A stretch of 22,755 nucleotides of DNA from a virus. Numbering within the stretch: position 1 is the stretch's first letter; every line of letters begins with the position of its first letter. The notes below the pieces were generated by a model, which ran no database searches, was not told the origin of the DNA, and saw only the letters and a list, made by a program, of their open reading frames with translations. This document shows, in pieces, positions 12,848 through 20,435 of this stretch. The stretch covers positions 1-22,755 of IMG/VR virus record IMGVR_UViG_3300022693_003591. The stretch is one strand, 5' to 3'. Position numbers and translations under genes: made by a program.

Positions 12848-13075
12848 GTGGCGACCATGGAACTGGTGGCTGGGCTGACCCAGACATCCCGAGATCTGGA
12901 ATCCTCGCAAGCCAAACTTGAGCGTCTCTTGATGCGGAAGAAAGGTGGATCGACTGAAATGTCGAATGCCGCCATGGATCGGCTGCGTGATGGCATCGGG
13001 ATGGAATCTAATATCAAAGTTCGAGACCGCCTGATGACGGCGTTAGCCGTCCTGCAAGGACGCGACACCGACTAA
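12848..13075 (+). CDS. Small helical protein (75 aa)
   Basis: The frame starts at GTG 12848, two bases after the previous stop, or at ATG 12857. Neither has a clear SD, so coupling is likely. The sequence is compatible with two amphipathic helices (LVAGLTQTSRDLESSQAKLE and AAMDRLRDGIGMESN) and is probably cytoplasmic. No family is recognised. It sits in the portal-scaffold interval. Confidence 0.6.
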   Translation: MATMELVAGLTQTSRDLESSQAKLERLLMRKKGGSTEMSNAAMDRLRDGIGMESNIKVRDRLMTALAVLQGRDTD

Positions 13076-13084
13076 AGGAGCTTT

Positions 13085-13246
13085 ATGGCATTAGGTGCAA
13101 AAAACGCACGTGGCATGATGAAAGCAGGAAAACAGTCTCTGGCCAAGGATCGAGCTTTTCAAAAATTGCAAGCTCATCCTGATGGTCCTCGAGCTAAATT
13201 CATTAAGAAGCATCGTACAAAGAGCGGGAAATCCCGCGCTGTCTGA
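13085..13246 (+). CDS. Tiny basic protein (53 aa)
   Basis: AAGGAG lies 5 nt before ATG 13085. Lys and Arg make up roughly 30 percent of residues, ending in KFIKKHRTKSGKSRAV. It is probably helical in the middle (LAKDRAFQKLQAH). Like the gene at 12738 it has a strong SD and sits just before the scaffold gene, so it may be made in quantity. Function is unknown. Confidence 0.65.
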   Translation: MALGAKNARGMMKAGKQSLAKDRAFQKLQAHPDGPRAKFIKKHRTKSGKSRAV

Positions 13247-13285
13247 GGATACTCGTCATCCGACGACCTCATAACCATTTACTCG

Positions 13286-13304
13286 CACGCCCTTGCAGGG
13301 TGTG
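13286..13304 (+). promoter_or_regulatory. Hairpin in the scaffold leader
   Basis: CACGCCCT (13286-13293) pairs with AGGGTGTG (13297-13304) around loop TGC: eight pairs, one G-U. It ends 6 bases before the GAGGAGG SD of the scaffold gene. No T-run follows. It could tune translation or mRNA stability of the scaffold-capsid message. Confidence 0.5.
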
Positions 13305-13322
13305 AGACCGAGAGGAGGCACC

Positions 13323-14207
13323 ATGCCTACTGCAAAATCTGTTGATGACACAGTTGATGATGCAATTACGAAATTGCTGTCTGAGGTCGGAGACGACCCC
13401 AAGAAAATGGCGCAACGATACCTCGACCTTCAATCACTCAATACCAAACAGAGTGAAGAAGTGGGAGCGAACCGCCAAACTGTCGCGAATCTCGAAAAGG
13501 CGAACACTGCCCTGACTGAAAATCTTGGTCGTTCCAAACAGTATGTCGATTGGTACAACCAGAATCAGCAAGGTCTGTCGCAATATGCCCAGTGGGCCCA
13601 ACAGGCACAAGCTCAGGCCGCGAACCCGCAGGTCACCCCTGCCGCAGCCGCTGAAGCCTCTGAATTGGACCTCCTGACACGGCAAGAACGCCAATCGATC
13701 GTCGATAATGTGGCGGCACAAATCCAACAGCAGACCGCACAACAACAAGAAGCTCTCAATCAACAGTGGACCCAAGCCGCAGCTGCTGCGGAGCAACGTG
13801 TCATGGCCCAACTCGGTCAACAGCAAAACGCCTTCAGCGAAGTCCAACTCCAATCTCTTCAACATGTATTGAACGAAGATCAGATGGAAAGTATGAAAGA
13901 GTTTCAATCGGTGGCACTCGGTTTTGCCGACACCTCGAAGCGCGATCCTCTCGCGATGGCGAAAGATTCGATCAAATCGAAAATGGAAATGAAAACTAAA
14001 GACACGCGCATCGAAGAACTCGAAGCCAAAATCGCTGAGCGTGATAAAGAAGATAACGGCTATTTCAGTACTAATTCCTCGTCCTCACTATTCGAGAGCG
14101 TCAATGACGCTCCGAAGACGAAGGCCGAACGCTACAAAGCGGTCATGGATGACGTCAACGAAAGTGTCGGGGCGGCCACCGTCCGGGCACACTTCACCGA
14201 GGGGTAA
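13323..14207 (+). CDS. Head scaffold protein
   Basis: ATG 13323 follows a GAGGAGG SD; an upstream TTG in the same frame lies inside a hairpin and is rejected. The 294 residues have classic scaffold features. These are an acidic start, coiled coil around 40-75 (TKQSEEVGANRQ, then VANLEKANTALTENLGRS), a Gln/Ala-rich centre (AQWAQQAQAQAANPQ and QIQQQTAQQQEAL) and a charged helix near 230-250 (IEELEAKIAERDKED). A helical C-terminal end (AERYKAVMDDVNESVGAATVRAH) may bind the capsid. It directly precedes the capsid gene, the usual place for a scaffold that is lost on DNA packaging. Confidence 0.8.
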   Translation: MPTAKSVDDTVDDAITKLLSEVGDDPKKMAQRYLDLQSLNTKQSEEVGANRQTVANLEKANTALTENLGRSKQYVDWYNQNQQGLSQYAQWAQQAQAQAANPQVTPAAAAEASELDLLTRQERQSIVDNVAAQIQQQTAQQQEALNQQWTQAAAAAEQRVMAQLGQQQNAFSEVQLQSLQHVLNEDQMESMKEFQSVALGFADTSKRDPLAMAKDSIKSKMEMKTKDTRIEELEAKIAERDKEDNGYFSTNSSSSLFESVNDAPKTKAERYKAVMDDVNESVGAATVRAHFTEG

Positions 14208-14254
14208 CCCTTTCCTCGTCCGTCCTCTCTGACAGCTGAAAGGAACCATGATTC

Positions 14255-15208
14255 ATGGCTGTCCCTACAAAGACTACAACCCTCAATAACTTTGCGACGT
14301 CCACCGCCGAACATCGACGGAAAGATGTGGTCGACAATTTTTTCGGTTCAGCCCCCATGTGGGCGATTATGCGTCAGAAAAACAACATTGTGTTGACTGG
14401 CGGAACCGAGATTCACGAAAACTTCATCTATAGTAATTTCGCCGCCGGATCCTATGGACGCGGTACGACCTTCGATTCCAGTACCAAAGAATTCTCCACC
14501 AAAATGATTTTTGATTGGAAATTCTGTCACTCTCCGGTAAACATTGACGTCATTGATGCCGAACTGAATGAATCCTCGGAACGAGTGTTCAATTTGGTGG
14601 AAGCCGCAATGGAAGTCGGTGAACTCTCACTGATCGATGATCTCTCCACTCAGCTCTATGGTGATGGATCCGGCAACGGGTCTCTCGACATTAACGGACT
14701 GGAAGATGGTATTTCCCAATCGGGTAGTTACGGCGGGATTACCCGCACGACCACTGCCAAGACCCCTGGTCTGGCCATTCGCTCTGCGCAGGATGACACC
14801 ACGGGTGGCGCCCTGTCTCTCTCTGGGATGCAAGTCATCCACGGGAACTGTGTGGTCGGCAAAGAAGCCCCTGATATGATCTCCACGACTCAGACCCTGT
14901 GGAACAAGATCTGGGAACGCTCACAGCCTTCTGAGAGAAATAATTCCGAAACCATGCGTGATATTGGATTCCGAGCTGTCGCCTTGAATGCCGCGGATGT
15001 CGTGGTGGATAGCCACAATCCTTCAGGCGTCCAGTATTACATCAATACCAACTGGTGGAACCTCTACTCCCACCGCAACTGGAGTTTCGTCTTCCGTGGA
15101 TTCATGGAACCCGCCACTCAGCAAAAGAAAATTGGACAGCTGATCTGGTGGGGCAACGCGATTTGTCGTGCGCCTCGATTCCAAGGAAAGCAAGCCTCCG
15201 TCACGTAA
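14255..15208 (+). CDS. Major capsid protein
   Basis: This is probably an HK97-fold shell protein. ATG 14255 lies 10 nt after AAAGGA; an ATG at 14248 in another frame is ignored. The 317-residue length fits. The N-terminal FATSTAEHRRKDVVDNFFGSAPMWAIM segment and the EI-H-E-N-F-IYSN stretch match capsid proteins of podovirus-like phages. So does the Trp-rich C-terminal region (YYINTNWWNLYSHRNWSFV, then GQLIWWGNAICRAPRFQG). A Gly/Asn-rich loop lies at about 138-165. The gene follows the scaffold and is followed by decoration-like proteins. Expression is probably high (P2 plus good SD). Confidence 0.85.
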   Translation: MAVPTKTTTLNNFATSTAEHRRKDVVDNFFGSAPMWAIMRQKNNIVLTGGTEIHENFIYSNFAAGSYGRGTTFDSSTKEFSTKMIFDWKFCHSPVNIDVIDAELNESSERVFNLVEAAMEVGELSLIDDLSTQLYGDGSGNGSLDINGLEDGISQSGSYGGITRTTTAKTPGLAIRSAQDDTTGGALSLSGMQVIHGNCVVGKEAPDMISTTQTLWNKIWERSQPSERNNSETMRDIGFRAVALNAADVVVDSHNPSGVQYYINTNWWNLYSHRNWSFVFRGFMEPATQQKKIGQLIWWGNAICRAPRFQGKQASVT

Positions 15209-15216
15209 GGATTTGT

Positions 15217-15639
15217 ATGGAAACGATGCAAGCCGAAGCCTCTCGGATTATCCGAGCTACGACGCTCCCAGTACCGATACGTGAACGGTCAGTGGGCGTG
15301 GAGCCTGATCTGTATCAGGAATTTCCTCCATGTACCATGCAGCATAATGGCTGTTTGACCGTTGCACTCTTGGTGTGGCAATGGGCGCTTGAGAACGGGT
15401 TCACCGTGATCGAAATTATCAAAAGCCCAACGCACAAGCATCGTTTTGATGTCATTGATCTCGTGAAGAAAAAGTATATCAGACCGAAGCGTCCTCGTGC
15501 ATCGGGGACGCACAGTCTGCTTGGGCGACAACGCGTTGCTCATGCACAAACAGGATCATTTCAGGATAAGAATTACAATTATGTTCCCGTAGGAACTTCG
15601 TTTTCGGCCAATGGCCGGCGAAAGGAAATAGAATTATGA
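15217..15639 (+). CDS. Hypothetical protein after the capsid gene (140 aa)
   Basis: TAAGGA precedes ATG 15217; longer starts in the frame would lie inside the capsid gene. The central part (TVALLVWQWALENGFTVIEI) looks like a folded alpha/beta core. The C-terminal half is very basic with KKKYIRPKRPRA and RRKEIE. No membrane segment or known motif is recognised. Its stop overlaps the next start. It may be a small accessory virion protein or an unrelated inserted gene. Confidence 0.6.
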   Translation: METMQAEASRIIRATTLPVPIRERSVGVEPDLYQEFPPCTMQHNGCLTVALLVWQWALENGFTVIEIIKSPTHKHRFDVIDLVKKKYIRPKRPRASGTHSLLGRQRVAHAQTGSFQDKNYNYVPVGTSFSANGRRKEIEL

Positions 15640-16406
15640 GTTCTCTTAATGATGCCACGTTCAAACTCGGCGCAATCACTCCGATCAGTACGTCAGATCA
15701 CAATGCCGATTCATCGGTGCAGGAATTTCGTCCCGGTGGATATAGCTGGGCGGTCGATATGTACGGTCTCAAACTGATGAAATATTGTCAGTTTCATGGA
15801 GGCATGAGTTATGCCGAAACAGCAGCCGAACCGGTCTTAGTGGCCGTTGCTAATATTACCTCAGGTACGACCACATCTTTTGTAACGACTGGTCTCACCG
15901 CTGATGTCCATGTTGGAAAGATGGCTTATGTGGTCGATGCAGGTGTTATCGCCTCCGCTGTGCTACCTCCTGAAGGTCAAACGAGCTTTGTGGCCGCGAA
16001 TACGACCACCGTAGTGACACTCGAACCCGGCTATCCCTATAGTGCGGCTCTTGTCGCTAATGCGGACATTGAATTAATCTCCACTTATCAGACTGAAGAC
16101 TGCGCTGATGGTGACCTTGCACATGAGGTTCAAGGAGTCGTCATGGCTCTGGATGGCGTTGCCGATACCAATTTCGGTTGGGTTGTCACACAGGGTGTTA
16201 CACCGACCTTAACCGTATCCTCCGAAGCAGAAGCCATCGCGCAACCATTAGTCGCCGCAGCCGCCCGTATGGGTGCTGATGGTTCTGATGGTATCGAATT
16301 GTGGCTTGGTACTTGCCTGGTAACCGTCAATGCGGATGGAACGGGTAATGAGAAACCACCTGTCAATGTAGGTCTCTTAGGGACCGTGGGTGATGCGGCA
16401 CCATAA
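15636..16406 (+). CDS. Putative head decoration / structural protein (256 aa)
   Basis: ATG 15636 overlaps the previous stop and has a GGAAA-type SD. The protein is rich in Val, Thr, Ala and Gly with alternating beta-strand patterns. It contains a F-R-P-G-G-Y-S-W-A segment near residue 32. Another segment (NFGWVVTQGVTPTLTV) is typical of an abundant phage structural family encoded just after the capsid protein. It probably binds the capsid surface or forms part of the head. The family match is from memory of the pattern, not a search. Confidence 0.65.
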   Translation: MSSLNDATFKLGAITPISTSDHNADSSVQEFRPGGYSWAVDMYGLKLMKYCQFHGGMSYAETAAEPVLVAVANITSGTTTSFVTTGLTADVHVGKMAYVVDAGVIASAVLPPEGQTSFVAANTTTVVTLEPGYPYSAALVANADIELISTYQTEDCADGDLAHEVQGVVMALDGVADTNFGWVVTQGVTPTLTVSSEAEAIAQPLVAAAARMGADGSDGIELWLGTCLVTVNADGTGNEKPPVNVGLLGTVGDAAP

Positions 16407-16452
16407 TCGTCGCTTACTTACTTATCCCTTATTCCATTAACGGAGGTTTCTC

Positions 16453-16806
16453 ATGGCTTTGAATATTCAACTACTGGCGGATGGCCGCCAAACCGGAGGC
16501 GGCTTCACAGCCGTCATCGGGACCATTGATTTTGATAGTTCGTATCCGACGGGGGGTGAAGCCATCGCCGCGACGGATCTCGGACTCAACACCCTCGATA
16601 TGCTAATCGTGGGTCAACGCTTTGGTTATTCCATTGAATGGGATAAAGCCAACGCGAAACTCTTGGTGTATCAAACACCCATTATTGTCAGTGCGGCGAC
16701 CACGGCCTCCTTTGCCGGAGTGGTCCCGGCCGCCTTGGTCGAAGCATCGGATACCAAAGATCTCCTGGCTGTCTCCTTAGTCGATTTCATTTGCTGGGGG
16801 AGGTAA
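16453..16806 (+). CDS. Putative virion structural protein (117 aa)
   Basis: A CGGAGG SD precedes ATG 16453. The product is beta-rich. It has an early AVIGTIDFDSSYPTGGEAIA segment, then YSIEWDKANAKLLVY, a pattern common in small phage virion proteins found between capsid and neck genes. There is no Cys until near the end and no charged tails. The next gene begins 3 nt after its stop with its own SD, so a shared operon is clear. Confidence 0.65.
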   Translation: MALNIQLLADGRQTGGGFTAVIGTIDFDSSYPTGGEAIAATDLGLNTLDMLIVGQRFGYSIEWDKANAKLLVYQTPIIVSAATTASFAGVVPAALVEASDTKDLLAVSLVDFICWGR

Positions 16807-16809
16807 TCC

Positions 16810-17193
16810 ATGTCTGGTTCCTCAGAAAGCATTCGTTATGCCTCAATGGCGGCGCTTCTGAACCTACGAACAAGTTCCAAGATCTCATCGTCGGGGCCCA
16901 TTGCGGTCACGGCGTTGAGAGCCTGGACGTCCTTAACCGTCACCACCTTCGTACAGTTTTTTGATGCTGCCACGACCACCGATGTGACACTGGGCACCAC
17001 GGTTCCCGACTGGATCATCGCCGTCTCTGAAATTAGTCTCACTGATCCGAATGTCACGGGTATCTCCGATCCCGATGGGTTTCCGACGACCGGACGCGGC
17101 CTCGTGTTTCAAAAAGGCCTGTGTGCGGCAGCGACGACCCACCAAAGTAATTCAACGACCGCGGAAGTTAACCTTAGCGTCTGTATCAGTTAG
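16810..17193 (+). CDS. Putative virion structural protein (127 aa)
   Basis: GGGGGAGG precedes ATG 16810. Thr/Ser/Val-rich, beta-sandwich-like sequence with VQFFDAATTTDVTLGTTVPD in the middle and GRGLVFQKGLCAAATTH near the end. This order (FFDA, then VP, then G-x-x-F-x-x-G-L) is seen in a common family of small phage structural proteins. Probably part of the virion; exact place unknown. Confidence 0.65.
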   Translation: MSGSSESIRYASMAALLNLRTSSKISSSGPIAVTALRAWTSLTVTTFVQFFDAATTTDVTLGTTVPDWIIAVSEISLTDPNVTGISDPDGFPTTGRGLVFQKGLCAAATTHQSNSTTAEVNLSVCIS

Positions 17194-17201
17194 GAGATCT
17201 C

Positions 17202-17771
17202 ATGGCCCTATTTGAGAAAAAACATGACGATGATATCTCTTTAGACGACGCTTGGAATGCGATGAAAGCCTTGTCGAAACACGGAAAGGCCTTGCAGAGG
17301 ATTGAAACGGTCATCCGTTTTGCGAAGGAGCATACACAGGAGTTATCGGCATTGGCACAAGAACAACAGAAGGTGGGCAAAGAACGTGAAGATCTCGCGA
17401 CCATGCTCGCCACGATTCGCAATACGCATAATAGCACGATGACCACCGAAAAACAGAAGCACGATCTCGAAATCACACGTCTCTCTACAGCAGTGGACAC
17501 CGCGAAAACTCAGACCAACAAACGGTGTACCGATCTCACCAACGAAATTTCCGTCCTGGAAGGTCAAAAAGTCACCGCAGCAAGTCAAGTGACTGCCATC
17601 AATGTTCAGGTCACCCATGCGGGAGTGGTCGCTGCCAAACAGGAGAACGAACGTGTCAAAGCTCATCAACTCACCAAAGCAGTCCGAGAACGAGAACTCA
17701 CAGCCCTCGCAAATCGTATTGAAGGCCTCAAAAAAGAATTCCTCGACCTCGCCGGACGCTTTAAGCTCTAA
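17202..17771 (+). CDS. Coiled-coil protein (189 aa)
   Basis: TAGGAG precedes ATG 17202. Almost the whole protein is predicted helix with heptad-like spacing, especially about 35-75 and 85-120, and a charged final helix (ERELTALANRIEGLKKEFLD). It contains no transmembrane segment. In position and style it could be an internal head protein, a tail chaperone or a rod-like connector. A second frame overlapping its 3' end continues to 18024 without a good start, so some ribosomes may shift frame near the end. Confidence 0.7.
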   Translation: MALFEKKHDDDISLDDAWNAMKALSKHGKALQRIETVIRFAKEHTQELSALAQEQQKVGKEREDLATMLATIRNTHNSTMTTEKQKHDLEITRLSTAVDTAKTQTNKRCTDLTNEISVLEGQKVTAASQVTAINVQVTHAGVVAAKQENERVKAHQLTKAVRERELTALANRIEGLKKEFLDLAGRFKL

Positions 17772-18024
17772 ATCAGGCGTCGTCAATACCGTCAATATCC
17801 ACTGTCCCTCATCAGAACGTAATGCCGTACAACTGACGGAGGATCGCCTCTATCATTTAGTACGACGACTCGAGGATGCCCTTCGAGACCCCACCATCGA
17901 TACTCCTCGACTTGAGCAGTATATTGGGACTCCTTTGTCTGAAGCTCGTAGTTTGCTGACGGCGGTGGGGAAATTTCAAATGCCGTATCGACGCACATTG
18001 TCTGTCGATCGGCTCGTGGCATAA
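17719..18024 (+). CDS. Hypothetical protein with uncertain start, possible frameshift product
   Basis: The frame +1 to the coiled-coil gene is open well upstream, but the first reasonable initiator near the gene junction is TTG 17719 with no SD. The section after 17772 (AVQLTEDRLYHLVRRLEDAL and later QMPYRRTLSVDRL) looks like genuine helical protein and ends just before the next gene. Options are a TTG start, a non-standard start near 17772, or a +1 shift near TTT-AAG at 17760-17765. Function is unknown. Confidence 0.5.
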   Translation: MKASKKNSSTSPDALSSKSGVVNTVNIHCPSSERNAVQLTEDRLYHLVRRLEDALRDPTIDTPRLEQYIGTPLSEARSLLTAVGKFQMPYRRTLSVDRLVA

Positions 18025-18264
18025 ATGGATACAATTGTTAGTTCAGCGACTGTCCCGGGAATATTGGCTATTCAGGTCTGGGGCGATGAGAAAACGAATA
18101 TCGTCAGTAAAGTTATTACCAAGAAACGCGGATCAAAAACGACTGAAGTCTTCTATAAAATGAAACGCATCACCATCGATAGTGTCGAAAAAACCGACAT
18201 CATCAAAGGCTCAGACGGCAATCAAGTGGACGATATCCAACTCTCCTACACGTTGGAACGCTAA
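18025..18264 (+). CDS. Small beta-rich protein (79 aa)
   Basis: ATG 18025 follows the previous stop with no gap and no SD, so translational coupling is likely. Sequence alternates hydrophobic and polar residues (ILAIQVWGDEKTNIVSKVI, then TTEVFYKMKRITIDSVEK), suggesting a small beta barrel or sandwich. The end (QVDDIQLSYTLER) is also strand-like. It may be a head-completion or neck component; this rests on position only. Confidence 0.6.
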   Translation: MDTIVSSATVPGILAIQVWGDEKTNIVSKVITKKRGSKTTEVFYKMKRITIDSVEKTDIIKGSDGNQVDDIQLSYTLER

Positions 18265-18266
18265 AT

Positions 18267-18992
18267 ATGGCGATTGATTCTACACTCCTCGGCTTCACAG
18301 AAGATAATGGCAGTCCTTCAACCATTGCCACGGCTTCCATTACCCCCACAAATACCCAGTTGATTTTCACGTGTGTCTGGAATGGCGATAATGATGGGGC
18401 AGGAACCGCCGATGAACCGACGGTAGCCGGATGCGGCGCGACCTGGGATGTGATCGCCTCAATCGAAGTGGATGCCGGATCGAGTGGGTGGCGTCGAGTC
18501 TCCGTTTTTCGAACCACAGGAACATCGTCAGCCGGTTCGGTGACCGCGACATTTGATGACGCACAAACCGGTGCCGCCATTGCGGTCATCGAGTGGAACA
18601 CGGATACGTCAACCGCAGGAACCAATGGGGCCGATGCCATTGTGCAATCAAACTCCAATACCGGGTTATCCGGTACCTCACATAACACCGGGCTCAATGA
18701 TTTTGCTGATGCCACCAACAATGCGGCTTTTCTCGCGGTCGTCACTAGTAGAAATACTGATCCAACGGCAGATGCCGACTTAGCCAATATTCATGTGGGA
18801 AATCATACCTCACAAAACACCGGGTGGATCGCGGCCTTTGGCGTCGGGGAGGATCTCACCCCAGGCTGTTCCTGGACCAGTACCGGGTTTCCCGCCGGTG
18901 TCTCGGTTGAGATTGCCGCCGCGGTTGCTGCTGCAGCTGGTGGACATGGTCACCTTCTCTCTGATCGTCGCAATACCTTGGTGTACGCCTAA
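18267..18992 (+). CDS. Putative virion beta-sandwich protein (241 aa)
   Basis: ATG 18267 lies two bases after the previous stop. The sequence GATWDVIASIEVDAGSSGWR, then S-V-F-R-T-T-G, then SVTATFDDAQTGAAIAVIEW has the order of a widespread phage structural domain. Its W and Gly-rich turns and its VIEW strand are characteristic. Further beta-rich repeats follow with Asn/Thr-rich loops. The Ala-rich C-terminal stretch (EIAAAVAAAAGGHGH) is flexible. It probably projects from the head or neck. The assignment is by pattern recall. Confidence 0.65.
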   Translation: MAIDSTLLGFTEDNGSPSTIATASITPTNTQLIFTCVWNGDNDGAGTADEPTVAGCGATWDVIASIEVDAGSSGWRRVSVFRTTGTSSAGSVTATFDDAQTGAAIAVIEWNTDTSTAGTNGADAIVQSNSNTGLSGTSHNTGLNDFADATNNAAFLAVVTSRNTDPTADADLANIHVGNHTSQNTGWIAAFGVGEDLTPGCSWTSTGFPAGVSVEIAAAVAAAAGGHGHLLSDRRNTLVYA

Positions 18993-19171
18993 TGCTGGAC
19001 ATCGTCCTGGCCTTGATTCTTACCCTCGGTGGGCCCACTTTCATTATCCATGAGCTGGCCGAGGACTACGCGATCATTGAACTCAATCAGGCCGGGATCT
19101 ATCGAGTCACCGCGAATACATTAACCGCGATTCAATACGAACTGACCCAGTGTCAGAAAGACGAAATTTAA
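18992..19171 (+). CDS. Small protein with N-terminal hydrophobic helix (59 aa)
   Basis: ATG 18992 overlaps the previous TAA. Residues about 2-20 are hydrophobic (LDIVLALILTLGGPTFII) and could be a signal or membrane anchor. The rest is polar with one Cys. The next gene's GTG follows directly after TAA. A membrane peptide among structural genes may serve virion entry or lysis, but nothing specific supports this. Confidence 0.55.
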   Translation: MLDIVLALILTLGGPTFIIHELAEDYAIIELNQAGIYRVTANTLTAIQYELTQCQKDEI

Positions 19172-20128
19172 GTGAGTGATAATCTCGGAGATCTCAGCGA
19201 AGATGCGGTTGTCAGCTTCATGTGGACCACAGTCAACGCCTCGGGTGCGCCAGCCTCGTTAGATGCCGACACTGGCACAATCTCAATTTATAGTCCTTCT
19301 CAAGGCGCTTCAACAACTCAATGGGGTTCTGGAGTCACACTGACGACGCCCTTTGATAGTACCGAAGGTCTTCACAAGGTGACAATTGATACGTCGAATG
19401 TCACAGATGGTGTCGCGTCCTTCACCATAGGAGAAGACTTCTCTGTCGTCGTCACGGTCGGTTCGGTTGCCGGACAAAGTATCGTCGGCTACGTCCTTCG
19501 AGAATTCTCCATCGAAAATCGATCTCTCGGACAACCGACAGGTGCCACAGTCGCTGCTGATATCATTGCCTTGAAAGCCGAGACGGTCAATATTTTGGCG
19601 GATACCGCCAGTATGATCATCGATACCAATGCCCTGTTTGCCAGCGCTGTCAATTCAACCATTGTTGCAGATACGGCCTCTACGGTGATTGACACCAACG
19701 CCCTCTTTGCCAGTGCGGTAAATTCGACGATCAAAACTACCACCGATAGCATTCTCGTGGATACGGCCAGTATCGTGATTGACACGAACGCACTCTTTGC
19801 GAGTGCCGTAAATTCGACCATCAATACCGGAGTGGTGTCGATCGTCGCGACGGTAGATGGTCTCAATGATATCTCCTCAGCCAATGTGGCCACGGAAATT
19901 AGTGATGCCCTGACCGTCGATACCCATACCGAACTCACGTCCGTTCCACCGGATGATACCACACTGATCAATATGCTGCTTTGGCAGTTCGCCCTGGCGC
20001 GAAATAAAGTCTCGCAGTCCAGTACCACGAAAACCCTCTCTGCGGACGACGGATCGGCCTCCATCGCCACCGCCACCATTTCAACTGACGGGGTCACCGT
20101 GACCCGAGCGGAGTATATCGATGGCTGA
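19172..20128 (+). CDS. Fibre- or neck-like structural protein with internal repeats (318 aa)
   Basis: GTG 19172 follows the previous stop. The N-terminal 115 residues are a beta domain. Its order, GVTLTTPFDSTEGLHKVTID, then a strand with S-V-V-V-T-V-G-S-V-A-G-Q-S, then REFSIENRSLG, occurs in many phage structural proteins. Residues 144-217 contain three copies of a 21-residue unit (DTASxxIDTNALFASAVNST, then I), which would form a repetitive helical or trimeric rod. The C-terminal 60 residues are beta-rich again. A bundle- or fibre-forming virion protein is likely. No enzymatic motif is present. Confidence 0.7.
   Translation: MSDNLGDLSEDAVVSFMWTTVNASGAPASLDADTGTISIYSPSQGASTTQWGSGVTLTTPFDSTEGLHKVTIDTSNVTDGVASFTIGEDFSVVVTVGSVAGQSIVGYVLREFSIENRSLGQPTGATVAADIIALKAETVNILADTASMIIDTNALFASAVNSTIVADTASTVIDTNALFASAVNSTIKTTTDSILVDTASIVIDTNALFASAVNSTINTGVVSIVATVDGLNDISSANVATEISDALTVDTHTELTSVPPDDTTLINMLLWQFALARNKVSQSSTTKTLSADDGSASIATATISTDGVTVTRAEYIDG
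19601..19822 (+). repeat. Three-copy in-frame repeat region
   Basis: Copies at 19601-19663, 19670-19732 and 19760-19822 encode a 21-residue unit that is identical at nearly all positions except two near residues 5-6 of each unit. Third codon positions have diverged, so the duplication is old and the protein sequence has been kept. Units are 69 and 90 nt apart. Confidence 0.85.
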
Positions 20129-20423
20129 TGATTCAAACGACAATACCTCTCTCCCGGCCGTCTCCGGGACTGTCCTCGCCACAGACAATATTACCAACGC
20201 CGCCTCCATCGTAGAGGTGTTTCAACGAGTCAAACTCGTCCAAGGACGAGATGGCGTCAATGATGGTGATGTTAGTAAGCTGGACCCGATGCCAACCAAT
20301 GATGTCGCAGTCTGCGTCCTGATCAAAGAGTTGATCACAGAAATTAAAATTAACAACCTCCACCTGTCAGAGATCACGAACAGTCGTTTCACGATGCGTG
20401 ATATCGATACCGGTGTCTTCTAA
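20121..20423 (+). CDS. Conserved phage structural protein, QRVKLV type (100 aa)
   Basis: ATG 20121 overlaps the previous gene by 8 bases. An early GTVLATDNI segment and the central FQRVKLVQGRDGVNDGD with following P-M-P mark a short protein that is common among podovirus-like phage genomes next to neck genes. The C-terminal half is a helix (VLIKELITEIKINNLHL). Its role is not established; it is probably virion-associated. Confidence 0.7.
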   Translation: MADDSNDNTSLPAVSGTVLATDNITNAASIVEVFQRVKLVQGRDGVNDGDVSKLDPMPTNDVAVCVLIKELITEIKINNLHLSEITNSRFTMRDIDTGVF

Positions 20424-20435
20424 AGGAGTGCTACG

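Noticed and set aside
13226-13239. GCGGGAAATCCCGC palindrome at the end of the basic-peptide gene
   Set aside because: Only five pairs, inside coding sequence and with no T-run; not a terminator.
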